A DNA stretch of 64,000 nt from the NCBI RefSeq assembly GCF_015711605.1, contig NZ_JABTEZ010000003.1, forward strand, positions 558,001-622,000. The letters run 5' to 3'. This document shows, in pieces, positions 34,362 through 42,715 of this stretch. This DNA comes from Planomonospora sp. ID67723 (lineage in GTDB: Bacteria > Actinomycetota > Actinomycetes > Streptosporangiales > Streptosporangiaceae). The notes below the pieces were generated by a model, which was not told the DNA's origin, searched no databases, and saw nothing but the letters and a program-made list of their open reading frames with translations. Both the position numbers and the translations under genes were made by a program. The stretch's first letter is position 1. Each line of letters starts with the position of its first letter.

Positions 34362-35535
34362 CCGGGTCACCGGCGGGCAGGACCACGGTGAAGCAGGCGC
34401 CGGGGTCGGCGGGGGTGTAGCGGGCGTCCCCGCCGTGCGCGAGGGCCAGCTCCCGGGTGATCCACAGCCCCAGTCCGACCGAGTCGGGGCTGGTGTCGGC
34501 GCTGCTGAAGCGGGCGAACAGCTGGTCCCGCTTCTCCTCGGGCACGCCCGGGCCGTGATCGCGGATGTGGACGGCGACCATGCCGGGAGCCTCGCGCCCG
34601 GCGCTGACGACGATCGGCGGGGAGCCGTGACGGATGGCGTTGGCGGCGAGGTTGACCAGGATCTGCTCCAGCCGCTCCGGGTCGGCCAGGACGGTCAGGC
34701 CGGGGTCCACCGCCACCTCCACCGGGGCGGCCAGGTAGCCGGCGGCCTCCTCGGCCGCGGTGCTCAGCCGGACCGGTCGCATGTCGAGCTGGAGCCCGCG
34801 GCTGTCGACGCGCTCGGCGTCCAGCAGGTTGGTGGCCAGCCGCCGGATCCGGCCGGCCTGCCGCAGCGCCATGGTGACGATCTCGTGCCGCTGCGCCTTC
34901 GGCAGGTCGTCCTCCTCGTCGAGCGTCTCCAGGGCGAACTGCACCGCGGTCAGCGGGGAGCGCACGTCGTGGGCGAGCGTGGCGGTCAGCGCCGCCCGCC
35001 AGCGCTCCATCCGCCGGATCGTGTCGCGGTCCCGGCGCTGGTAGCCGATCTGCTGGGAGATCAGCGCGCCCACGCCCATCACCGCCGGGACGAACAGCGC
35101 CGCGCCGCTGATCACCACCGCCCCGCGTTCGTCGAGGACCAGGGGGGTCACGTAGGCCAGAGCCGCGACCGGTCCCAGCGCCAGCACGGTCGTGACCGTG
35201 AAGTGCAGGCCCACCCAGACGAACAGCATCGTCAGGAACGGCGCGGTGCCGATCGAACCCCCCACGAGCGCCCACGTGCAGTAGGAGAGCAGCGCCAGCA
35301 CGGGCAGGCACAGGGCCAGCGGCGCCAGCCGGTCGAACCGGGCCCAGGGGAGCCACCACGCCGCCGCGGCCACGGCCAGGGCGACCGCGGCGATCACGAC
35401 GAGCGGGCCGCGCTGGTCGTCCGGCGCCGTCAGCAGTCCTACCGTGGACAGGATCGTACCCAGGGCGAACACGAGCGCCATCTGGCGCGCGGCATGTCCC
35501 GGATTCTCCCCCAGCACGGATCTCTGCTCCGACAT
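34351..35535 (-). CDS. Orphan sensor histidine kinase
   Basis: A 394-residue membrane kinase. Five or six hydrophobic segments fill the first 160 residues with no large external domain. The H-box is ALTATLAHDVRSPLTAVQ near 190, the N-box ILVNLAANAIRHG near 300, then G1 RDHGPGVP and G2 VGLGLWITREL. No response regulator is adjacent. ACCAAT-N8-ATTGGT (35575-35594) in the upstream gap may be its operator. Confidence 0.9.
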   Translation of the reverse strand: MSEQRSVLGENPGHAARQMALVFALGTILSTVGLLTAPDDQRGPLVVIAAVALAVAAAAWWLPWARFDRLAPLALCLPVLALLSYCTWALVGGSIGTAPFLTMLFVWVGLHFTVTTVLALGPVAALAYVTPLVLDERGAVVISGAALFVPAVMGVGALISQQIGYQRRDRDTIRRMERWRAALTATLAHDVRSPLTAVQFALETLDEEDDLPKAQRHEIVTMALRQAGRIRRLATNLLDAERVDSRGLQLDMRPVRLSTAAEEAAGYLAAPVEVAVDPGLTVLADPERLEQILVNLAANAIRHGSPPIVVSAGREAPGMVAVHIRDHGPGVPEEKRDQLFARFSSADTSPDSVGLGLWITRELALAHGGDARYTPADPGACFTVVLPAGDPAPE

Positions 35536-35638
35536 ACGACCCCCCGTTGCGAGTTTTCAGAACCCTCCATGATAACCAATGGCAGTCAATTGGTGACATA
35601 AGGTGATCGCCGGGTGCCTCCCCGGAGGCGTTCGGCGG

Positions 35639-36883
35639 TCAGGGGGCGGCCTCGTCCGGGGTGGGAAGGTCACGCATCCCGCGCAGCGGGGAGAGCAGCA
35701 GCGGCACCACGGACAGCGTGGTCAGGCCGGCGCTGACCCAGAGCGTGGCGCGGGCGTCGAGGACCTCGCCCAGCACACCCCCGGCGAGGCCGCCGAGCGG
35801 GAGGGTGCCCCACACCACGAAGCGCATGGTGGCGTTCATCCGGCCCAGCATGTGCTCCGGCGTGACGCCCTGGCGGAAGCTGACCTGGCTGACGTTGTAG
35901 AGCACCACGCCGACGGAGTTCACGAACGTCCCGATCACGAACAGTGCGAGCTTCCAGCCGGGTTCGGTGAGCGGCACCAGGAACATGAACGGCTGGGTGA
36001 CCAGGATGGAGAGCCAGATGAGCCGGGCCGAGCCGATCCGGCGGCTCATCCGGCCCACGATCACCGCTCCGGTCAGGCCGCCCACGGCGGCCGCCGAGAA
36101 CATCAGGCCGATCAGGCCGGGGGCGAGGCCGAGCACCCGGGCCAGGAAGATCATCTCGACGGCGGCGAAGATGCCGTTGGCGAAGTTGGCGGTCGCGGTG
36201 GCCGCGGCGATCATCCGCAGGATCCGGTGCGTGGCCACGAAGCGCAGACCCTCGCCGATCTCCTTCAGCAGCCCCCGGCGCTCTGTACGGTCCGGGACCT
36301 GCTCGGTGGCGTCGATCCGCCACAGCAGCAGCGCCGAGCCGAGGAAGCTGACCGCGTCGGCGAGCACCGCGACCGGCGCGGTGAGCAGCTGGACCAGCCC
36401 GCCGCCCATGCCGGGCCCGGCCACGCCCGCCGTCGAACGGACGATCTCCAGCTTGGCGTTGCCGTCCACCAGCCGGTCACGGGTGACCAGGCTCGGCAGG
36501 TAGCTCTGGTAGGCGATGTCGAAGAAGACCGTGGCCAGGCCGGTGCCGAGTGCCACGCCGTACAGCTGGAGCATGGTCAGCACGTCCAGCCACCACGCGA
36601 CCGGGACCGAGGCCAGCAGCGCCCCGCGGACCAGGTCCGCGGTGACCAGGATCCGGCGCCGGGCCATCCGGTCCACCCACACCCCGGCGGGCAGTCCGAC
36701 CAGCAGGAACGCCGCGGTCTCCGCCGCCACCAGCAGCCCCATCTCGAACTCGCCGGCGCCCAGCGCGGTCAGGGCCACGAACGGCAGGGCGATCAGGCTG
36801 ATCTGGGTGCCGGCCTGGCTGATCGTGTCGGCTCCGAACAGGAGCATGAAGTTCCGGTGCCGGAACAGGCTGGGAGAGGTCAT
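35639..36883 (-). CDS. MFS exporter (paralogue 1)
   Basis: A 414-residue, 12-segment MFS protein of the EntS-like/MFS_3 type, starting SLFRHRNFMLLFGADTISQAGTQI. The loop motif is GLPAGVWVDRMARRR. It shares the SLFRHRNF start, the PAGVW.DR loop and overall alignment with the protein encoded just upstream on the same strand, so the two are tandem paralogues. Substrate unknown; drugs or siderophores are typical. CGTGA-N6-TCACG at 36892-36907 lies at its start. Confidence 0.85.
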   Translation of the reverse strand: MTSPSLFRHRNFMLLFGADTISQAGTQISLIALPFVALTALGAGEFEMGLLVAAETAAFLLVGLPAGVWVDRMARRRILVTADLVRGALLASVPVAWWLDVLTMLQLYGVALGTGLATVFFDIAYQSYLPSLVTRDRLVDGNAKLEIVRSTAGVAGPGMGGGLVQLLTAPVAVLADAVSFLGSALLLWRIDATEQVPDRTERRGLLKEIGEGLRFVATHRILRMIAAATATANFANGIFAAVEMIFLARVLGLAPGLIGLMFSAAAVGGLTGAVIVGRMSRRIGSARLIWLSILVTQPFMFLVPLTEPGWKLALFVIGTFVNSVGVVLYNVSQVSFRQGVTPEHMLGRMNATMRFVVWGTLPLGGLAGGVLGEVLDARATLWVSAGLTTLSVVPLLLSPLRGMRDLPTPDEAAP

Positions 36884-36997
36884 CGGGGCATCGTGACGAA
36901 GCTCACGTTCCCCCGCAACTTTTTTCTCATCGTTCAGGCGGCGACGAGGCGCCGGTGCCGGACCGCGCTGGTCCCGTGCGACGCGCGATGTCCCGCG

Positions 36998-38266
36998 CTA
37001 GTGATCCACGCCCTCGGCCTCGGCGCGAGGCGTATCGCTCACCGGCGACGACAGCGCCCGCCACGCGATGACTCCGGCCAGGGTCAGGCTCACCCCGCAG
37101 GCCATGATGACGGGTTCCTCGGTGAAGGTCTCGCTGAGCACGGCTCCGGCGAAGGGGGCGGGGATCGTGGCCAGGGTGGAGAGGAAGACCTGGACGGCGA
37201 GCACGCGGCCGCGCAGGCCGTCCGGGATCTCCCGCTGGAGGTAGCTGGTCTGCGCGATCACTGCGATGGTGAAACCGGCACCCTGGACGAACGTCGGGGC
37301 CAGGTGGAGGAGAGCCGGCCAGTCGTCCGGGACGAACGGGATCAGCAGCAGGAACGGCTGGGTGACCACCAGGGGAAGCCAGGCCGTCCGGACGCCGCCG
37401 AGCCGGCGCGCGAGCGGCCAGGCGACGAGCGCACCGGCCAGCGCGCCCAGGGGTTCGCCTCCGATGAGCCAGGCGTGAGCGGCGGGGTCCTGCTTCTCGC
37501 CGAGGAAGCGCCACGCCACGGCCAGCATGCCGTAGACGGTGCTGAGGACGAGAAGGCAGAAGTATCCGAGGGCGCCGGCGATGACCAGCCCGCGCAGATC
37601 GCGCCGGCTCAGCAGGAAGCCGACCCCCGCACCCAGCTCCCGCAGCAGCGGGCGGCGGGCAGCCCGGTCGGGCGCCTCCTCGGGAACGTCGATCCGCCTG
37701 ACCAGCAGCGCCGAGGCGAGCATGGCGAGAACCTTGAGCAGGGGACCGGCGGACGCGGACATGGACCGGAAGAGCGCATCCAGCGGCTTGTCCAGCGCGT
37801 GGTGCAGGGCCAGGCCCTGCACCTCGGCAGCGGTGGACAGGGCGGCGTTGGCGGGCAGCAGCCGGTCGGCGTCCACGATGCGGGGCAGGTAGCTCGCCCA
37901 GGCGACGGTGCCGAAGGCCGAGGCGATCCCGGAGCCGATGCCCGCCAGCTGGAGGTGGAGCGGCGAGAGCGCCTCCGCCCACCAGGCGATCGGGACGGTG
38001 ACGGTCAGGACGGCCTGGGCGAGGGCGGTGTTCACCAGGACGGATCGGTGGGAGAGCCGGTCGATCCACACTCCGGCGGGGAGCAGGAAGAGCAGGGTGG
38101 CCATGGCCTCCGGGAGGAGCAGTGCCGCGAGATCCGACGGACCCGCCTCCGTGGCGGTCACCGCCAGCAGCGGCAGCGCGATCCACCCGAGGCCGGCACC
38201 CACCGAGTATGTCGTCTGTGCGCCGAGGAACAGCAGGAAGTTCCGATGCCGGAACAGGGAGATCAT
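36998..38266 (-). CDS. MFS exporter (paralogue 2)
   Basis: A 422-residue MFS protein starting MISLFRHRNFLLFLGAQTTYSVG, with the loop LLPAGVWIDRLSHRS, paralogous to the neighbour downstream. It lies 25 bases after cydB on the same strand and its ATGA start overlaps a nine-codon micro-ORF. It is therefore probably transcribed with cydAB. A link between respiration and this exporter is unproven. Confidence 0.85.
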   Translation of the reverse strand: MISLFRHRNFLLFLGAQTTYSVGAGLGWIALPLLAVTATEAGPSDLAALLLPEAMATLLFLLPAGVWIDRLSHRSVLVNTALAQAVLTVTVPIAWWAEALSPLHLQLAGIGSGIASAFGTVAWASYLPRIVDADRLLPANAALSTAAEVQGLALHHALDKPLDALFRSMSASAGPLLKVLAMLASALLVRRIDVPEEAPDRAARRPLLRELGAGVGFLLSRRDLRGLVIAGALGYFCLLVLSTVYGMLAVAWRFLGEKQDPAAHAWLIGGEPLGALAGALVAWPLARRLGGVRTAWLPLVVTQPFLLLIPFVPDDWPALLHLAPTFVQGAGFTIAVIAQTSYLQREIPDGLRGRVLAVQVFLSTLATIPAPFAGAVLSETFTEEPVIMACGVSLTLAGVIAWRALSSPVSDTPRAEAEGVDH

Positions 38267-38292
38267 TCCGGCATCGTAGTGTCCTGGAACAT
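38263..38292 (-). CDS. Nine-codon micro-ORF between cydB and the MFS gene
   Basis: MFQDTTMPE: its ATG overlaps the cydB stop (TGATG) and its stop overlaps the MFS start (ATGA). Same frame geometry as the other bridging frames. Confidence 0.3.
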   Translation of the reverse strand: MFQDTTMPE

Positions 38293-39233
38293 CAGGAGGG
38301 TTCGGCGACGAGGCGCCTGCGGAAGACCCAGTAGGACCAGGTCTGGTAACCCACCACGAAGGGCAGGGCGATCAGGCCGATCCAGGTGAGCACGCCGAGC
38401 GTGTACGGGCCCGAGGCGGCCTCGGCGACGGTCAGACCGGGAAGCGGGGCGGGCCACAGGGCGCTGAACACGGCGGCGCCGGTCAGGGCGACCGACGAGG
38501 CGGTGGCGGTGAACGCCCAGCCGTCCCGGCCTCGCCAGGTCAGGGCCGTTCCGGCGGCCAGGGCGGCCATCGCGGCCAGCGCGCACCCCCACAGCCAGGG
38601 CGAGGCGCCCCACTCGGCGACGGCCGTACCGGTCGCCGGGATGCCGGACAGCGCCACCACCCCGGCGGGCAGCGCCGCCGCGGAGACGGCCATGGCGGTA
38701 CGGCGGGCGCGGGCGCGCACCGGCCCGGAGGTCTTGAGGGCGACGAAGACCGCGCCGTGCAGCAGGCAGAGCGTGAGCGAGAAGACCCCGCCGATCAGCG
38801 CGGCGAGTGCGCTGTCGTGCAGCAGGTCGGCGAAGACCGCTCCCCAGAGGAAGGCCGGGAGCGCGCTGCCGGCCGTGATCCCCAGGTCGCACCAGGTCCG
38901 GTCGGAGGCGTGGTGGACCTTGCCCCGCCACTCCAGCCCGACGCCGCGCACGATCAGCCCGACCAGGACCAGCACGATCGGCAGGTAGAACTCGCTGAGG
39001 AAGCCGGCGTACCAGGCGGGGAAGGCGGCGAACATCGCCCCCACCGCGCTGATCAGCCATACCTCGTTGCCGTCCCAGACCGGGCCGATCGTGCCGAGGA
39101 CCTGCTTGCGGTCGGCCTCGTCGCGAGACAGCACCGGGAGCAGCATGCCGACGCCGAAGTCGAAGCCCTCCAGGACGAAGAAACCCGTCCAGAGAAATGC
39201 GATGACCGCGAACCAGAAGGTGGTGAGTTCCAT
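38292..39233 (-). CDS. cydB: Cytochrome bd oxidase subunit II
   Basis: A 313-residue, roughly nine-segment membrane protein. It starts MELTTFWFAVIAFLWTGFFVLEGFDFGVGML and continues with GPVWDGNEVWLI, both CydB signatures; the C-terminus has YQTWSYWVFRRR. It forms the quinol oxidase with CydA. The ATG at 39233 is preferred over the TTG three bases earlier because AGGAGG lies five bases upstream of the ATG. It follows cydA by ten bases. Confidence 0.95.
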   Translation of the reverse strand: MELTTFWFAVIAFLWTGFFVLEGFDFGVGMLLPVLSRDEADRKQVLGTIGPVWDGNEVWLISAVGAMFAAFPAWYAGFLSEFYLPIVLVLVGLIVRGVGLEWRGKVHHASDRTWCDLGITAGSALPAFLWGAVFADLLHDSALAALIGGVFSLTLCLLHGAVFVALKTSGPVRARARRTAMAVSAAALPAGVVALSGIPATGTAVAEWGASPWLWGCALAAMAALAAGTALTWRGRDGWAFTATASSVALTGAAVFSALWPAPLPGLTVAEAASGPYTLGVLTWIGLIALPFVVGYQTWSYWVFRRRLVAEPS

Positions 39234-39243
39234 CAAGCCCTCC

Positions 39244-40671
39244 TCAGTACATCAGGGTCGGCTGGAGCACGGCGGCCGTGGTCCCGTCGCCGCTCACGGG
39301 CGGGGCGGGCTCGGAGGGGGCGGCGGGCTCCGGCCCCGCCTTGACGTGGCGGACCAGCAGTACGGCCTCGGCCACGGCGAGCAGGCCGTACAGGAGGGTG
39401 AAGACCGCGAGGGAGACGGCCACCTCGGTCAGGCTGACGCCGGGCGAGACGCTCGCCGCGGTGAGCAGCTCGCCCTGGACGGTCCAGGGCTGGCGGCCGA
39501 TCTCGCTGAGCAGCCAGCCCGCGATCATCGCGATGGTCGGCAGCGGGAGCGCCAGCAGGCAGGCGCGGGCGAACCAGCCGGGGACCGGGCGGCGGCGCCG
39601 GGTCAGCCAGAGGCCGAGGACCGACAGGGCCACCGTGGCCAGCCCGAAGGTGATCATGACGCGGAAGGACGCGTAGACCACCGGCACGTTGGGCCGGTAG
39701 TCCCCGGGGCCGAACCTCTCGGCGAACTCGGCCTGCAGGTCCTCGGTGCCCCGCACGACCGCGTCCGGATCGTTGGTGGCCAGGAGGCTGAGCAGCATCG
39801 GCACCTCGATCCCCGGAACCGGGGAGAAGGCCGCGCCCGCGGTGTCGCGATCGAGTCCCTCGGCGGCGGCCAGCTTCATGGGCTGCTGCTCGTGCAGGAG
39901 CTTGCCTGACAGGTCACCGCTGCCCGCGACGACCGCCCCCGCGATCGCCGTCATGACCAGGGCGGCCCGCATCGGCGTGCGCCACATGTCCGCTGCTCCG
40001 CGCCGCAGCGGGACGGTCCGGTCGGGGTCGGCCCTGCGCTCCTTGCGGATGTTGTAGCCGCAGACCGCCAGCACGAACCCGCCCGCGACGATGAAGGCCG
40101 CCGCCACCACGTGGGGGACCTGGGCGAGCGCGGTGGAGTTGGTGAGCACGGCCCACAGGTCCGTCATCCGGGCTCTGCCGCCTCCTGGGCCGCCCGTCAC
40201 CTCGTAGCCGACCGGGTGCTTCATCCAGGCGTTGGCGGCCAGGATGAAGTAGGCCGACAGGTTGGAGCCGATGACCGCGGCCCAGATCGTGGCCAGGTGC
40301 ACGCGCTTGGGCAGCTTGTCCCAGCCGAAGATCCACAGGCCGAGGAAGGTCGACTCCAGGAAGAACGCGAGCAGCGCCTCCAGCGCCAGCGGGGCGCCGA
40401 AGACGTCGCCGACGAAGACCGAGTACTCACTCCAGTTCATCCCGAACTGGAACTCCTGCACGATGCCGGTGACCACGCCCATCGCGAAGTTGATCAGGAA
40501 GAGCTTCCCGAAGAACTTCGTCAGCCGCAGGTAGTGCTCGGATCCCGTGCGGTGCCAGGCGGTCTGCAGGCCGGCCACGAAGACGCCGAGCCCGATCGTC
40601 AGGGGTACGAAGAGAAAGTGGTACACGGTGGTGACCCCGAACTGCCACCGTGCAAGGTCCAGCGCTTCCAT
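39244..40671 (-). CDS. cydA: Cytochrome bd oxidase subunit I
   Basis: A 475-residue haem subunit of the high-affinity quinol oxidase that reduces O2 to water. The start LARWQFGVTTVYHFLFVPLTIG holds the haem His. GVVTGIVQEFQFGMNWSEYS, LESTFLGLWIFGWDKLP and WTVQGELLTA follow. The ATG at 40671 is preferred; an in-frame TTG at 40692 would add seven residues. A 47-bp palindrome built of three CTAC-N5-GTAG sites begins 22 bases upstream and probably controls the operon. cydCD are not in the window. Confidence 0.95.
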   Translation of the reverse strand: MEALDLARWQFGVTTVYHFLFVPLTIGLGVFVAGLQTAWHRTGSEHYLRLTKFFGKLFLINFAMGVVTGIVQEFQFGMNWSEYSVFVGDVFGAPLALEALLAFFLESTFLGLWIFGWDKLPKRVHLATIWAAVIGSNLSAYFILAANAWMKHPVGYEVTGGPGGGRARMTDLWAVLTNSTALAQVPHVVAAAFIVAGGFVLAVCGYNIRKERRADPDRTVPLRRGAADMWRTPMRAALVMTAIAGAVVAGSGDLSGKLLHEQQPMKLAAAEGLDRDTAGAAFSPVPGIEVPMLLSLLATNDPDAVVRGTEDLQAEFAERFGPGDYRPNVPVVYASFRVMITFGLATVALSVLGLWLTRRRRPVPGWFARACLLALPLPTIAMIAGWLLSEIGRQPWTVQGELLTAASVSPGVSLTEVAVSLAVFTLLYGLLAVAEAVLLVRHVKAGPEPAAPSEPAPPVSGDGTTAAVLQPTLMY

Positions 40672-40693
40672 GCCCAACCCCCAACGAATCAAG

Positions 40694-40740
40694 CTCTACA
40701 AGCCGTAGTGCTACATCTAGTAGTACTACGGCTTGTAGAG
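40694..40740. promoter_or_regulatory. Triple-site palindromic operator upstream of cydA
   Basis: Three copies of CTAC-N5-GTAG at 40696-40708, 40711-40723 and 40726-40738, each separated by two bases (15-base period). The outer arms form a perfect 16-bp inverted repeat. A helically offset array of dyads like this suggests cooperative repressor binding over the cydAB promoter. The CTACA/TGTAG ends resemble BlaI/MecI-family half-sites; the regulator is not encoded in the window. Confidence 0.7.
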
Positions 40741-41188
40741 TAAAAGGAAGGAATGGTGCCGCGAGCTGCTGCGATCTTCGTCACACGGCCCGGTTCGGGA
40801 CCGCACTTCCCTCGCGGGCCAGATCGTCCCCTCTGGCTCGCGGCACCGGTCCCTTCCTGTGCCGCCGGGGCTCTTCCCCGGCGTCTCCGATGGTGTGGGC
40901 TGGCGGCCCTGTTCACCGGAGCGCTTTGCGGGTCCGCCAGGCCCCCGCAAGGCGCATGGCCCAATCGTGCGGCATACGGTGGAGATGGGGCGTCCGCCGC
41001 CCGGGTGATTTCTGGGTACGCCGGGCGACGGACATGATCGGGCTCGCTTGCAAGAGTTGCGACGGAGCGTGCAAGCGCAGATAAAGCGCGGATAAGGAGA
41101 GATGAAAGCGGGCCCGGCTATCAATGACTCACAAGCCCGGGGGGGAACCGGCAAGGAGCCGGTCCGAGGGGCTGAGGGAGAGATCACC
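40741..41188 (+). other. 448-base gap with a weak ORF and a structured leader
   Basis: AAAAGGAAGGA followed by an ATG at 40753 opens a 94-codon frame to 41037 that matches no family I know; it may be spurious or decayed. Further right are an 8-bp inverted repeat (CGCTTGCA/TGCAAGCG, about 41045-41077), a purine-rich ribosome-binding site before an ATG at 41102 that is in frame with the secreted protein, and a GGC/GCC hairpin near 41150. I read 41102-41188 as untranslated leader because the signal peptide starts at 41189. Confidence 0.3.
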
Positions 41189-41695
41189 ATGAAGCGACTG
41201 ACCGTCGGCCTGCTGGCCACCGCCGCCACCGCCACCGCGTTCGCGCTCGCCGTACCGGCGACTGCGCAGGCCGCCACGCCCGCGACGACGTCCGCCGCGT
41301 CCGACTACGACTACGAGGACCGCTGGGGCCAGGTCTACTCATCCAACTACAAGGCCAAGGCCAGGGGCTGGATCGGCGTCGACTGGGACCGCCACCAGGA
41401 GTCCAACGAGGTGCACCTCAACGGCAGGCTGTACGACCTCGACCACCGCACCTACAGCCAGGGCGGCAAGTGCGCCTACCTGAAGATCCAGGCCCACGGG
41501 TTCGGCGACCACCACAACTACTGGGCCGACAGCAGGTCCTACAAGTACTGCGGTGCCGGCGGCCACAAGAAGTTCTCCTTCTCCAGCCACGACACCGACG
41601 CCGTCCGGGTGAAGGTCTGCCAGATCGGACTGCACAGCTCCCACCCGACCCGCTGCGGCGACTGGGACTACCTCTACACCGCCGAGAGCGAGTGA
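41189..41695 (+). CDS. Small secreted protein
   Basis: A 168-residue protein with a clear Sec signal peptide (MKRLTVGLLATAATATAFAL, cleavage after AQA near residue 28). The mature part is about 140 residues, rich in Tyr, His and Asp (DYDYEDRWGQVYSS, GFGDHHNYW, HSSHPTRCGDWDYLY) with four cysteines that could form two disulfides. No family recognised. The ATG at 41189 has GGGAGAG seven bases upstream. A terminator hairpin follows. Confidence 0.75.
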   Translation: MKRLTVGLLATAATATAFALAVPATAQAATPATTSAASDYDYEDRWGQVYSSNYKAKARGWIGVDWDRHQESNEVHLNGRLYDLDHRTYSQGGKCAYLKIQAHGFGDHHNYWADSRSYKYCGAGGHKKFSFSSHDTDAVRVKVCQIGLHSSHPTRCGDWDYLYTAESE

Positions 41696-41710
41696 CCGCA
41701 CATCCCGGAC

Positions 41711-41737
41711 GGCCCGTTCCCCGCCAGGGAGCGGGCC
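41711..41737. terminator. Terminator between the secreted-protein and deacetylase genes
   Basis: GGCCCGTTCCC (41711-41721) pairs with GGGAGCGGGCC (41727-41737) over 11 positions, one a G-U, with a five-base loop. The flanking genes converge. Confidence 0.65.
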
Positions 41738-41757
41738 GCTCCGCGTCGGGGCCCGGA

Positions 41758-42636
41758 TCAGCGGGTGACGCCGGCGGCTCTGAGGTAGGCGTCGAGGTTG
41801 CCCAGCTCGAAGCCGCGGCGCCTGATCTTGTCGACGAGGATGCGGAAGTCCCGCGACAGGTTCGGGCGGAAGTGCAGGAGCAGCACGTCGCCGGGGCGGA
41901 GCTTCTTGTCCGGGACCTGGTAGGCGATCTTCCCGCCCGGCTGGACGGTCGCCGTCCACAGCAGCAGGGCCTGCATCCCGCAGGCTCCGGCCGCCCGCCG
42001 GGTCAGCGTGTTGTGGTTGCCGAACGGCGGGCGCAGCAGCGTCGGCGCGGTCCCGGTCTGCCTGCGGATCAGCCTGGTGGCCCCGCAGATCTCCGCCCGC
42101 TGCCCTTCGTAGCCGAGTGCGGGCAGGTCGGGGTGGGTCAGCGTGTGGTTCTCGACCGTCGCGCCCGCCTCGCGCATGCTCCGGACGTAGTCCCACTTGC
42201 CGGCGCCGAGATACCTGCCGCCCTGGGCGGTCGGGTCGGCCGCACCCTGCGCCTCGACGGCGTCGCGGGTGACGAACGCGGCGATGGGGATCCGCTCCTG
42301 GCGGACCTGCCTGACGAAGCCCGGATCCTGCTCCCAGCCGTCGTCGATGGTGAGGAAGACCACTTTCCTCCTGGTCGGGATGGAGCTGATCACCGGCGGC
42401 AGCCCGTCGGCGGGCCGGGGGATGCGTCTCACCTCGCCCGGTCCGGGCGTCACGCCCGGCGGTCCCGGGGGCTTCGCCGGCGAGGCGGACGGGCCGGCGG
42501 GGGCCGTACCGCCGACCTGGGGGGACGCCTCGGCGGCGGCGCCGGGACCGTGCTTCCCGGTGGCCCCGCAACCGGCCGCGGCCAGAAGCGCCAGCACGGT
42601 CATTAACCTGATTTTTCGTGATTTATCCCCTGGCAT
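41758..42636 (-). CDS. Polysaccharide deacetylase-family lipoprotein
   Basis: A 292-residue protein. A KSRKIR n-region and hydrophobic stretch end in the lipobox LLAAAGC (Cys about residue 21), followed by a Pro/Gly/Ala linker. The NodB domain has KVVFLTIDDGWEQDP (Asp pair), TVENHTLTHPDL (His motif), LLRPPFGNHN and DVLLLHF. Such enzymes deacetylate peptidoglycan, chitin or other N-acetyl sugars at the cell surface. The start at 42636 gives the basic n-region; an ATG at 42603 would remove it. Confidence 0.85.
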   Translation of the reverse strand: MPGDKSRKIRLMTVLALLAAAGCGATGKHGPGAAAEASPQVGGTAPAGPSASPAKPPGPPGVTPGPGEVRRIPRPADGLPPVISSIPTRRKVVFLTIDDGWEQDPGFVRQVRQERIPIAAFVTRDAVEAQGAADPTAQGGRYLGAGKWDYVRSMREAGATVENHTLTHPDLPALGYEGQRAEICGATRLIRRQTGTAPTLLRPPFGNHNTLTRRAAGACGMQALLLWTATVQPGGKIAYQVPDKKLRPGDVLLLHFRPNLSRDFRILVDKIRRRGFELGNLDAYLRAAGVTR

Positions 42637-42715
42637 AACCGACCATCCTGTCAGGGGCTCGAAGTGAGGTCCACGCCTTCCCGCGCAGCCCTCCGGCGCG
42701 CCTATCCTCTCCGCC

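Noticed and set aside
40753-41037. A BlaI-type repressor gene next to the triple operator
   Set aside because: The frame after the purine-rich site encodes no helix-turn-helix and none of the BlaI/MecI motifs; no alternative frame does either.
41040-41190. Possible ydaO (c-di-AMP) or TPP riboswitch before the secreted protein, from GGGGGGAACC and GGGGCTGAGG
   Set aside because: The defining downstream blocks (GGGGUGAAUC and CCGAAUCCGUCAGCUAACC for ydaO; the second TPP domain) are absent and the start codon follows too soon.
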